Shown one piece after another: positions 45,387 through 53,619 of a stretch of DNA of 64,000 nt (positions are counted from its first letter, which is position 1; every line of letters starts with the position of its first letter). The position numbers were made by a program, and so were the translations under genes. A model generated the notes under the pieces. That model saw nothing but the letters and a program-made list of their open reading frames with translations. It was not told the origin of the DNA and searched no databases. The DNA comes from Rhizomicrobium sp. (GTDB lineage: Bacteria > Pseudomonadota > Alphaproteobacteria > Micropepsales > Micropepsaceae): positions 310,001 through 374,000 of the forward strand of contig JBBCGL010000001.1 of NCBI GenBank assembly GCA_037200385.1. The letters run 5' to 3'.

Positions 45387-47645
45387 ATGGATTCGAAGGC
45401 GAGCGGCGCACGCCCGCGCCTGATCCTGCTCGCGGCCCTTGCGGTCGCGATCTGGGTTCTCGGTGCCACCTTCAACGGCTTGCCCGCGCCGCGCCCGATG
45501 AACGCGCCGGCCACCGCCTTCTCGGCGGCCCGCGCAAATGTCGTGCTCCGCGACCTGCTGGGGCCCGAAATCCCGCATCCCGTCTCGTCCCGCGCCAACG
45601 ATGCGGTGCGCGAGCGCATCCGCAAGGAATTCGCGGCGCTTCATGTCGGGACTTCGGTCTACCGCGCGCTCGGCTGCAACGGCCGCAGGCAATACGGCTT
45701 CTTCGCCTGCGGCACCGTCGAGGACATCATCGCCGAGGTCGCGCCCGGCCAGGGCAAGGCGATCGTCCTGCTGGCGCATTACGACTCCGTGCCCGCCGGT
45801 CCCGGTGCGGCGGACGACCAGTCGGGGGTCGCTACGGTCCTCGAGACCGTGCGCGCGCTTCAAGCACGCGGCCTGAAGACCAGACACCCGATCCTCGCCC
45901 TGATCACCGATGGCGAGGAGGCCGGCCTGCTTGGCGCCGCGGCCTTCGCCGACAACCCTGCCTTCCTCGCCCGGGTCGGCGTGGTGGTGAATGTCGAGGC
46001 CCGCGGCAATCAGGGGCCGAGCCTGCTGTTCCAGACCAGCCCCGGCGACGGCGCGCTGATCGATCTCTATGCGCAAAGCGTCCCCGAATACGCAACCAGT
46101 TCGCTCTTCGCGGTGATCTACAGGCTGCTGCCCAACGACACCGATCTCACGGTCTTTCTCGATCGCGGCCAGACCGGTTACAATTTCGCCTTCAGCGGCA
46201 ATGTCGCGCACTACCACACGCCGCTCGACCGCCGCGAGAATCTCAGCCTCGCGACGCTGCAGCATCACGGCGACAACCTGCTGGGCACGGTCTCCGGATT
46301 GATGCAGACCGATTTCGCGGCGCTCAAGGGCGGCGACGCGATCTATCTGACCGTATTCGGCCATCTCCTGCCGCGCCTGCCGGCGAGCTGGGCCATTCCG
46401 CTCGCCGTTCTCGTCATCCTGCTGCTGGTCGCTGCCGCCTGGGCCTCGCGCGGCGAGGTGCTCGGCATCGGCCGCCGCCTGGTCGCCTTTTCAATTCCGC
46501 CGGCCGCGCTGCTGGGTGCGGCGCTGTTCGGCTGGTTGCTCCACACCGTTGCTTCGCTGGTCTCCGGCCAGCCCGATCCATCCTATGCCCATCCCGTCTG
46601 GCTGCGCCTCGCGCTCGCGCTGGGAGTCGCCACGGCCCTGTTGCTCTGGACGCGGCTCGCCAGCCCCCGCCTGGCGGCGCTGTCGGTCTGGTCGTGGTTC
46701 GCCGGTCTTGGCCTGGTCACCGCGATCTTCCTGCCGGGCCTGAGCCCTTATTTCCTGTTTCCCGCGCTCATTGCCGCGATCCTGCTCATCGTGCAGGCAC
46801 GGCTGGACGGCGCCGGGGCCGAAGCGGTCGGCGTGCTCCTCGCACTTCCAGCCTTGGTCATCTGGCTCTCGCTGTCCTCGGCGTCGGAGCTCGTGCAGGG
46901 CCTCGCGCTGCATCCGCTGATCACGGTCACCATGGCGTTCGCCGCACTGCCGCTCCTGCCGCTGCTCGCACCGCGTCCGCCGCAGCGCTGCGCCGCGGTC
47001 ACCGCCGTTGCAGGCCTCGTCCTCGCAGTGATCGCCGGTTTGCATCCGGCCTATAGCGTGCGGCAGCCCGAGCGCCTCAATCTGAGCTTCGTGGACGACC
47101 ATATCGCGGGCAAGGCGGTCTGGGCCGCCGATCCGGCCGGCGCGCTGCCCGCATCGCTGCGCGCAGCGATGCCGTTCTCCGCCGCGCGCCGGCAGGCCAT
47201 GCCGCTCTCGTTCACCAACGCCTATGCGGCGCCGGCCGGGGCGACGCGCTATGCCGCGCCCTCCGCAGCGATCGCGAGCCGGCCCGACGGCGCCGGCCGC
47301 CGCGTGACGCTCGCGCTGCACGGCTCGGCGCTGGCCAATCGCATGGTCGTCGTCGTGCCGAAGGACGCGGGCCTCCTGCGGGCGGAGATCGACGGCAAGT
47401 CCTTCGCGCCCGATCCCGGCGCGCCGGGACCCTACGGCACGGTCATCGCCTGCATGACCGACGATTGCCGCGGCAAATCGGTGACCCTCGTCTTCGCGTC
47501 GCGCAAGCCGGTCGGCGTCACGCTGGGCGAGCAGCATTACGGCCTGCCGGCGGATGCCGCCAGGCTCGTCGCGGCGCGTCCTGCCACCGCGGTCCCCTCG
47601 CAATCGGGCGATACGACGATCGTCTTCGGGAGGCTGACGCTGTGA
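45387..47645 (+). CDS. Membrane-anchored M28 family aminopeptidase
   Basis: A 752-aa protein, GGGAGGGG upstream. One N-terminal helix (about 12-30), then a periplasmic M28 zinc peptidase domain (about 55-300) with ligands in LLAHYDSVP, GAADDQSGVA, TDGEEAGLLG and YHTPLDR. About eight helices follow (about 320-560) and a C-terminal soluble domain with beta-rich sequence (about 570-752). This layout resembles eukaryotic-type ER metallopeptidase 1 and large bacterial M28 membrane peptidases. Coupled to the methyltransferase gene (GTGA). Confidence 0.9.
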   Translation: MDSKASGARPRLILLAALAVAIWVLGATFNGLPAPRPMNAPATAFSAARANVVLRDLLGPEIPHPVSSRANDAVRERIRKEFAALHVGTSVYRALGCNGRRQYGFFACGTVEDIIAEVAPGQGKAIVLLAHYDSVPAGPGAADDQSGVATVLETVRALQARGLKTRHPILALITDGEEAGLLGAAAFADNPAFLARVGVVVNVEARGNQGPSLLFQTSPGDGALIDLYAQSVPEYATSSLFAVIYRLLPNDTDLTVFLDRGQTGYNFAFSGNVAHYHTPLDRRENLSLATLQHHGDNLLGTVSGLMQTDFAALKGGDAIYLTVFGHLLPRLPASWAIPLAVLVILLLVAAAWASRGEVLGIGRRLVAFSIPPAALLGAALFGWLLHTVASLVSGQPDPSYAHPVWLRLALALGVATALLLWTRLASPRLAALSVWSWFAGLGLVTAIFLPGLSPYFLFPALIAAILLIVQARLDGAGAEAVGVLLALPALVIWLSLSSASELVQGLALHPLITVTMAFAALPLLPLLAPRPPQRCAAVTAVAGLVLAVIAGLHPAYSVRQPERLNLSFVDDHIAGKAVWAADPAGALPASLRAAMPFSAARRQAMPLSFTNAYAAPAGATRYAAPSAAIASRPDGAGRRVTLALHGSALANRMVVVVPKDAGLLRAEIDGKSFAPDPGAPGPYGTVIACMTDDCRGKSVTLVFASRKPVGVTLGEQHYGLPADAARLVAARPATAVPSQSGDTTIVFGRLTL

Positions 47646-48718
47646 GCCGGAGCGACGAGATCGAAAGCCTGATCGCGACCTTCGAAGCGGGCCTGCGCGG
47701 CAAGCCGGATTACGCCCTGCACATGATCGGTCTCGCCGAGATGGTGGCGAAGAAGAAGCACAAGTTGCGCGCCTTCGAGCTCGCGCGCATCGGGCTTGCG
47801 GCGGGGCAGGGCGATCCGCGCGTCGTCGCCCGCGGCCGGGCGCTGCTCCATTCGCTTCTCCCCGGCTATCACGTGCCGATGATGAACGATGCATGGCGCA
47901 ATGCGGCGTGGGACGCGGTGCTGCGGCGCGCGATCAAGCCGGGCATGCAGGTCTTCGAGATCGGCACCGGCGCCGGCATGCTCGCGCTGATGGCGGCGCG
48001 CGCCGGAGCGGCGCATGTCTTCACCTGCGAGAGCGATCCGGTCGCGGCGGCGCTGGCGCGCGAGCTTGCCGGACACAACGGCTATGCGGACCGCATCACG
48101 GTGCTGGACAAGCCGTCGCAGGACGTGAAGGTCGGCATCGATCTGCCGCGCCCCGCCGATCTGCTGTTCTGCGACATCTTCGGCGACGACCTCTTCACGT
48201 TCGATCCGCTCGGCGCGATCGCCGACGCGAAGGCGCGGCTGCTCGCGCAGGGTGCGATCACCGTTCCCGCCGCCGCATCCCTGCGCGTCGCGCTTGCCGC
48301 CTGGAGCGACTATCCGCGCATCGGCCGGCTCGAAAGCGCCTGTGGTTTCGACCTGACGCCGATGGCCGACTTCACGACCGCCGCCAAGTCGAGCGCCATC
48401 GGCGATCGCGATCTGCGGCTGATGTCGGAACCGGTCGAACTCCTCCGCATCGCGTTTTCCGAGTCTTTCGCGCTGCACGGCGATGTGGAGGTGACGTGTG
48501 AGGCGTCGGAGGACGGCAGCGCGAACGGCCTGGCGCGCTGGCTCCGGCTCGAGCTCGATGGAGAAACGACACTGGAAGCGCGCCCGGAGCCCGGCGCCGT
48601 GTTCTTCTCGAGCTTGAACATCCTGCCGTTACCGGTGCCTTGCGCGGTGCGCCGGGACGAGGCGTACACCATCAAAGCCGCGTACAGCCACCGCAAGATA
48701 GAGACCTGGCTGGCCTGA
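47642..48718 (+). CDS. SAM-dependent methyltransferase (PRMT-like fold)
   Basis: A 358-aa protein from GTG 47642, overlapping the M28 stop. An N-terminal helical region (1-80) leads to MMNDAWRNAAWDAVL and the SAM motif QVFEIGTGAGMLALMAARAGA, then CESDPVAAALAREL and LLFCDIFGDDLF. The C-terminal beta domain (about 205-358) has the ITVPAAASLRVAL strand pattern of protein-arginine methyltransferase-type folds. Target unknown; coupling to a membrane peptidase suggests a shared process. Last gene before the insertion element. Confidence 0.85.
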   Translation: MSRSDEIESLIATFEAGLRGKPDYALHMIGLAEMVAKKKHKLRAFELARIGLAAGQGDPRVVARGRALLHSLLPGYHVPMMNDAWRNAAWDAVLRRAIKPGMQVFEIGTGAGMLALMAARAGAAHVFTCESDPVAAALARELAGHNGYADRITVLDKPSQDVKVGIDLPRPADLLFCDIFGDDLFTFDPLGAIADAKARLLAQGAITVPAAASLRVALAAWSDYPRIGRLESACGFDLTPMADFTTAAKSSAIGDRDLRLMSEPVELLRIAFSESFALHGDVEVTCEASEDGSANGLARWLRLELDGETTLEARPEPGAVFFSSLNILPLPVPCAVRRDEAYTIKAAYSHRKIETWLA

Positions 48719-48768
48719 CTGACTCGATTCTAGAGTCTGTTGTGATCAGAAGGAGTCAGCCAAAAACC

Positions 48769-48808
48769 TGTCATGGCCCGCAAAAGCGAGGGCTTTTCGG
48801 AAGTTGGG
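48769..48808. repeat. Left subterminal inverted repeat of the IS
   Basis: TGTCATGGCCCGCAAAAGCG and onward pairs with 49926-49965 with three mismatches in the middle. Its TGTCATGGC end resembles the palindrome inside the suf operon. Confidence 0.8.
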
Positions 48809-48852
48809 ATTACTGATTCATTGTCTGTGTTGATCGGACGGTGGATTGGGCG

Positions 48853-49845
48853 ATGGCGGAACGTCGTATCGGGCAGCTGAGCTTCGCGGATGGGGCGGTT
48901 GTTGCGGCTGGCGGCAGCAGCGGGGCGCTGGACCGAGTGTTTGCGCTTTTGGACTGGGCACCGGTGGAAGTCTTGCTGGCGCCGTTGCGCGGTGGTCCGA
49001 TGGGGGCACCGGGCTATCCGGCCCTGATGCTGTTCAAGGCGCTGATATTGCAGCGTTGGTACGCGCTGTCGGACCCGGCCCTGGAGGAAGGCCTGAAGGA
49101 CCGGCTATCGTTCCGGCGCTTTGCGGGCCTTGCGCTGAGCGATCCGATCCCCGACCACGTTACGCTGTGGCGGTTCCGCGAGAGCCTGGCGGGCGGGCTG
49201 GAGGAGGCGCTGTTCGCCGAGATTGGCCGGCAGATCGAGGCCGGCGGCTTCGTGCTCAAGCAAGGCACGCTGATCGACGCCTCGCTGATCCCCGCCGCGG
49301 TCAACCGGCCGCCCAGGCCGCAGGGCGATGGTCCGCGTGACGATGCGGGCAGAGCGGCGAGCAAGCTGGTGGGCAGCGAGCACGACCCCGACGCGGCCTG
49401 GACAAAGAAGGACGGCCAATACCACTTCGGCTACAAGCTGCACGCCGCGATGGACAAGACCAGCCGCTTTATCCGCCGCCTCCTCTTCACACCGGCCAAC
49501 ATCAACGAGAGCGCGGTTGCCGACCAATTGATCTGCGGCGACGAGCAGGCCGTCTACGCCGACAAGGCTTATGACAGCCACGGCCGCGCGGTCCGGCTGG
49601 GCGCGATGGGCATCACCAATCACATCATGCGGCGCGGCCATCCCAAACGCCCACTGACGCAAGACGAGCATGCCCGCAACAGCCGCCTCGCCAAGGTCCG
49701 TGGCGCCATCGAGCCGCTGTTCGCGCTGTTCAAGAACGTCCACGGCCTCAAGCGTGCACGATACCGAGGCCTGGCACGCAACGCCTGCGCCTTCCACCTC
49801 GCAGCCATCGCCATAAACCTCAAGCGCTGGGCCGCGGTCGCGTAG
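48853..49845 (+). CDS. IS5-family transposase (DDE)
   Basis: A 330-aa protein from ATG 48853 (GTG 48841 also open). N-terminal RRIGQLSFADGAV and RFAGLALSDPIPDHVTLWRFR (DUF772-type region), then the DDE catalytic residues: Asp in LIDASLIPA, Asp in YADKAYDSHG and Glu in RGAIEPLFALFK. The frame is uninterrupted, so transposition may be possible. Its base composition does not differ strongly from its surroundings. Confidence 0.95.
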   Translation: MAERRIGQLSFADGAVVAAGGSSGALDRVFALLDWAPVEVLLAPLRGGPMGAPGYPALMLFKALILQRWYALSDPALEEGLKDRLSFRRFAGLALSDPIPDHVTLWRFRESLAGGLEEALFAEIGRQIEAGGFVLKQGTLIDASLIPAAVNRPPRPQGDGPRDDAGRAASKLVGSEHDPDAAWTKKDGQYHFGYKLHAAMDKTSRFIRRLLFTPANINESAVADQLICGDEQAVYADKAYDSHGRAVRLGAMGITNHIMRRGHPKRPLTQDEHARNSRLAKVRGAIEPLFALFKNVHGLKRARYRGLARNACAFHLAAIAINLKRWAAVA

Positions 49846-49925
49846 TCCGATCCGACCAAGCCGGGCCATCCACCCGGAGCGCAATCCCTGCAAAAGGCTC
49901 AAAGCTCAAATGCGAGCCCCAAACC

Positions 49926-49965
49926 CCCAACTTCCGAAAAGCCCTCGCGAATGCGGGCCATGACA
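49926..49965. repeat. Right subterminal inverted repeat of the IS
   Basis: Pairs with 48769-48808. Starts CCCAACTTCCGAAAAGCCCT and ends GGGCCATGACA. Confidence 0.8.
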
Positions 49966-49999
49966 CCGGATTGTTGCATCAACTTGAAAACAACGGACT

Positions 50000-51961
50000 C
50001 TAAACGTCCACCCCGGTCACGAACTGCGCGTTCTCCTGGATGTACTGGAAGCGCAGCTCGGGCTTCTTGCCCATCAGCCGCTCGACGATGCTCTCGGTGT
50101 CCTTGCGCGCATCCTCGGCGATCTCGACCTGCAGCAGCGAGCGCGCGCCCGGCTTCATCGTCGTTTCCTTGAGCTGCGCCGGCATCATCTCGCCCAGGCC
50201 CTTGAAGCGCCCGATCTCGACCTTGGCGCCGGCGCGGAACGCGGTCTTGAGCAGCGCGTCGCGATGCTTCTCGTCGCGCGCATATTCGGTCTTGGCGCCT
50301 TGCGTCATGCGGTAGAGCGGCGGCATCGCGAGATACAGATGCCCCTCTTTGATGAGTTGCGGCATCTCGCGATAGAAATAGGTCAGCAGCAGCGACGCGA
50401 TATGCGCCCCGTCGACGTCGGCATCGGTCATCACGATCACGCGGTCGTAGCGCAGGTCGGCCTCGCGGTATTTGCTGCCCGTGCCGCAGCCCAGCGCCTG
50501 CACCAGGTCGCTGAGCTCCTGGTTCTGCTGCAGCTTGCCCGCCGCCGCGCTCGCCACGTTGAGGATCTTGCCGCGCAGGGGCAGCACCGCCTGGGTCGCG
50601 CGGTCGCGCGCCTGCTTGGCGCTGCCGCCGGCGCTGTCGCCTTCGACCAGGAAGATCTCCGTTCCCGCGCGGTCGCCGCGCGTGCAGTCCGACAGCTTGC
50701 CGGGCAGCCGCAGCTTGCGGGTCGCCGATTTGCGCTGGGTTTCCTTCTCCTGGCGCTTCTTGAGCCGGTCCTCCGCCTGGTCGATCACGAAGTCGAGCAG
50801 CCGGTCGGCCTCCGCCGGGCTCTCCGCCAGCCAGTGATCGAAATGATCGCGCACCACGTTCTCGACCAGCCGTTGCGCATCGGGCGAGGACAGCTTGTCC
50901 TTGGTCTGTCCCTGGAACTCCGGCTCGCGGATGAACACCGACAGCACGGCGCAGGCGCAGCTCATCACGTCGTCCGCCGTCATCAGCGCCGTCTTGCGGT
51001 TGTTCACCCGCTCGCCATGGCTGCGCAGCGCCTTGGTGAGCGCCGTGCGCAGACCCTGTTCATGCGTGCCGCCCTGCAAGGTGGGGATCGTGTTGCAATA
51101 GGAATGCACGAAGGGATCGATCTGCGGCGTCCAGGTGACGGCCCATTCCACCGCGCCCTTGCCGTCCTTGTTCTCGGTACGGCCGGAGAAGTCGCGCTGG
51201 TTGACCGTGTTGCTCGCGCCGACCTCGCTCTTGAGGAAGTCGAGCAGCCCGCCGGGGAATTTCAGCACGTCCTCGGCCGGCGTCTCGCCCTTGATCAGTT
51301 CGGGATCGCATTTCCAGCGGATCTCGACGCCGCGGAAGAGATACGCCTTCGACTTGACCATCCGGTACAGCGTCGCCGGCGAGAAATGGCAGTCCTTGCC
51401 GAAGATCTGCGCGTCGGGATGGAAAGAGACGATCGTGCCGCGCCGGTTGACCGCGCCGAGGTCCTTGAGCTTGCCCACCGCATGGCCGCGCTCGAAGCGC
51501 ATCTTCTGCGCCTGGCGGTCGCGCGCCGACTCGACTTCCATCCATTCCGAGAGCGCGTTCACCACCGAGGCGCCGACGCCGTGCAATCCGCCCGAGGTGT
51601 CGTAGACCTTGCCGCCGAACTTTCCGCCGGCATGCAGCGTGGTCATGATGACTTCGAGCGCCGACTTGTTCTTGAACTTCGGATGCGGGTCGGTGGGAAT
51701 GCCGCGGCCATTGTCGCGGATCGTCAGCACGTCGCCCGCGGAAAGTTCCACCTCGATCCGGTTGGCGAAGCCCGCAACCGCCTCGTCCATCGCATTGTCG
51801 AGGATTTCGGCGGCGAGATGGTGCAGCGCGCGCTCGTCGGTGCCGCCGATATACATGCCGGGCCGCCGGCGGACGGGCTCCAGGCCTTCCAGGACCTCAA
51901 TGTCCTTGGCGGTATAGCCCTTCGAAGCGGGCGCGTTGTCGTCGAACAGGTCTTTGGCCAT
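50000..51961 (-). CDS. parE: DNA topoisomerase IV subunit B
   Basis: ATPase subunit that decatenates daughter chromosomes. The 653-aa protein has GHKL ATPase motifs (ILDNAMDEA, IRDNGRGIP, GGLHGVGASVVNALS), the TOPRIM Glu in LVEGDSAGGSAKQARD, PLRGKILNV and MTDADVDGAHI. It ends FIQENAQFVTGVDV, the natural family end, so it is complete. Its TAG stop (50000-50002) is exactly at the edge of the IS: the T and A come from the target and the G is the last base of, or adjoins, the element. Confidence 0.96.
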   Translation of the reverse strand: MAKDLFDDNAPASKGYTAKDIEVLEGLEPVRRRPGMYIGGTDERALHHLAAEILDNAMDEAVAGFANRIEVELSAGDVLTIRDNGRGIPTDPHPKFKNKSALEVIMTTLHAGGKFGGKVYDTSGGLHGVGASVVNALSEWMEVESARDRQAQKMRFERGHAVGKLKDLGAVNRRGTIVSFHPDAQIFGKDCHFSPATLYRMVKSKAYLFRGVEIRWKCDPELIKGETPAEDVLKFPGGLLDFLKSEVGASNTVNQRDFSGRTENKDGKGAVEWAVTWTPQIDPFVHSYCNTIPTLQGGTHEQGLRTALTKALRSHGERVNNRKTALMTADDVMSCACAVLSVFIREPEFQGQTKDKLSSPDAQRLVENVVRDHFDHWLAESPAEADRLLDFVIDQAEDRLKKRQEKETQRKSATRKLRLPGKLSDCTRGDRAGTEIFLVEGDSAGGSAKQARDRATQAVLPLRGKILNVASAAAGKLQQNQELSDLVQALGCGTGSKYREADLRYDRVIVMTDADVDGAHIASLLLTYFYREMPQLIKEGHLYLAMPPLYRMTQGAKTEYARDEKHRDALLKTAFRAGAKVEIGRFKGLGEMMPAQLKETTMKPGARSLLQVEIAEDARKDTESIVERLMGKKPELRFQYIQENAQFVTGVDV

Positions 51962-52117
51962 GGGTGCCGTGTGCGAGCGTTGCGATTCGGGAACTTCTAA
52001 GCTTAACCGAGGCGAAAGCCAGCGAAACCTGGGCCCGCCTCGCAGCCCTTTCTTAACTGCGGTTTTCTACATTTGGGACGGCGTCGCACGAGCGGCGGAT
52101 TGTCGAGCGGCACCGGT

Positions 52118-53533
52118 ATGCGTAGCTTTCATCTGTGGACGATTTCGGAGCCGCCGCGCGTCGCCGAGGCGCGCCTGAGACTGCTCGTCGAGACCCTGCC
52201 GTCCACCATCGGCCTCAACCCGCTCTGGACGATCGTCTTGTTCCTTCCGCTGCTGCGCGCCAGCGGTTTGTTCGGGCGCGTGCCGCTCTGGCACTTCTTC
52301 CTCGCCTTCGCGCTGCATGCGGCGCTCTCGGCCGCGGCGACGGCGATCTGGCTGCGCAACCGCCACCGGCTGCGCAACCCCGCCGCACTGCGCTGGCAGC
52401 TCGTGGCGCTGCAATTCGGCATCGGCGTCGTCTGGGGAACCGTCCTTTGCCTTTTCAACGTGCGCGGCAACACCGTCAGCAGCATCTATCTGTGCATGAT
52501 GTTCGTCTCGGTCGTGTGGTCGATGGTCTTCACCCGCGCCGCGCTGCTGGAGGTGCTGTTCGCCGGCGTCGTGCCGATCACGCTGATCTACGGCACGCGG
52601 CTGGTGACGGGAACCGGCGAGGTGCCCCTGGTCTTCGCCCAGCTGCTGCCGCTGTGGACGGTCTACATCTCGCTGATGGGCGTCAGCGGCGCCAAGCGCA
52701 TCGACCAGTCGCTGCGCGAGCATTTCGCCAATGTCGATCTGTCCGCGGCGCTGCGGGCCAGCAACAACGAGGCGCTGCGCGGCCGCCAGGAGGCCGAGGC
52801 GGCCAATTCCGCCAAGACGAACTTCCTCGCCAATATGAGCCACGAGCTGCGCACCCCGCTCAACGCCATCCTCGGCTTCTCCGACATCATCGCCCAGCAA
52901 TCGCTGGGGCCGCAGGCCGTGGCGCGCTACAGCGAATACGCCTCCGACATCCACGCCTCGGGCGCGCATCTGCTGAGCCTCATCAACGACCTGCTCGACG
53001 TCGCCAAGATCGAGGCCGGCAAGATGGAGATCGAGCCGCGGCCGCTCGACGCCGCCGCGGCGGTCGCCGACATCGAAAGGCTGATCGGGCCCCGCGCCCG
53101 CCAGCGGCGCCAGACGATCCGTTGCGAGATCGCGCCGGATCTGCCGCTGCTCGTCGCCGACGACCGCGCCTTCCGGCAGATCGCGCTCAATCTGCTCTCC
53201 AACGCGGTGAAGTTCACGCCCGAGGACGGCCGCATCGACATCGCGCTGCAACGCAGCGGCAATGGCGGGTTGCTGCTCGAGGTCGCGGACAACGGCCCGG
53301 GCATTCCCGAGGAGAAGCTCGAACGCGTCTTCGAGCCGTTCTCGCAGATCGACAACCGCTATGGCCGCCAGTCCGGCGGCACCGGCCTGGGTCTCGCGCT
53401 GGTGAAGGGCCTTGTCGACCTGCATGGCGGCCGGGTCTGGATCGAAAGTGCGCCCGAACGCGGCACCAAAGTCTATGTTTACTTCCCGTTAGTGACCGAA
53501 TTCTCCGCGCCGGCCCAAGTAATGGCCGGCTAA
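52118..53533 (+). CDS. Membrane histidine kinase, PdhS-like, first of a tandem pair
   Basis: A 471-aa protein from ATG 52118. Five or six helices (about 25-195) form the sensor, with no recognisable periplasmic or PAS domain. HisKA follows with phospho-His242 in FLANMSHELRTPLNAILGFS, then HATPase with NLLSNAVKFTPEDGR (N box), ADNGPGIPEE (G1) and GGTGLGLALVKGL (G2). All catalytic boxes are intact. The kinase core resembles PleC/DivJ/PdhS-type alphaproteobacterial kinases. No response regulator is adjacent. Confidence 0.92.
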   Translation: MRSFHLWTISEPPRVAEARLRLLVETLPSTIGLNPLWTIVLFLPLLRASGLFGRVPLWHFFLAFALHAALSAAATAIWLRNRHRLRNPAALRWQLVALQFGIGVVWGTVLCLFNVRGNTVSSIYLCMMFVSVVWSMVFTRAALLEVLFAGVVPITLIYGTRLVTGTGEVPLVFAQLLPLWTVYISLMGVSGAKRIDQSLREHFANVDLSAALRASNNEALRGRQEAEAANSAKTNFLANMSHELRTPLNAILGFSDIIAQQSLGPQAVARYSEYASDIHASGAHLLSLINDLLDVAKIEAGKMEIEPRPLDAAAAVADIERLIGPRARQRRQTIRCEIAPDLPLLVADDRAFRQIALNLLSNAVKFTPEDGRIDIALQRSGNGGLLLEVADNGPGIPEEKLERVFEPFSQIDNRYGRQSGGTGLGLALVKGLVDLHGGRVWIESAPERGTKVYVYFPLVTEFSAPAQVMAG

Positions 53534-53619
53534 CCTTTACAGCTCTCAGAGAATTTTAAGAACCACGCCCTACGATCCACGGGCCTCGCATCCGCGGGCG
53601 GCAGGCAGGGATTCGGCCG

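Larger units (their letters stand above)
48733..50000 (+). mobile_element. IS5-family insertion sequence
   Basis: The ends are GAGTCTGTTGT (48733-48743) and ACAACGGACTC (49990-50000), 10 of 11 matching. Longer subterminal inverted repeats follow at 48769-48808 and 49926-49965 (about 37 of 40 bp). Length 1,268 bp, one transposase gene. It is flanked by CTA on the left (48730-48732) and CTA at 50000-50002 on the right, consistent with a CTA/YTAR or TA target duplication; exact ends are ambiguous by 1-2 bp. The element looks complete. Confidence 0.9.

Noticed and set aside
49928-50000. IS insertion truncating parE
   Set aside because: ParE ends with the normal family C-terminus and its TAG stop is kept.
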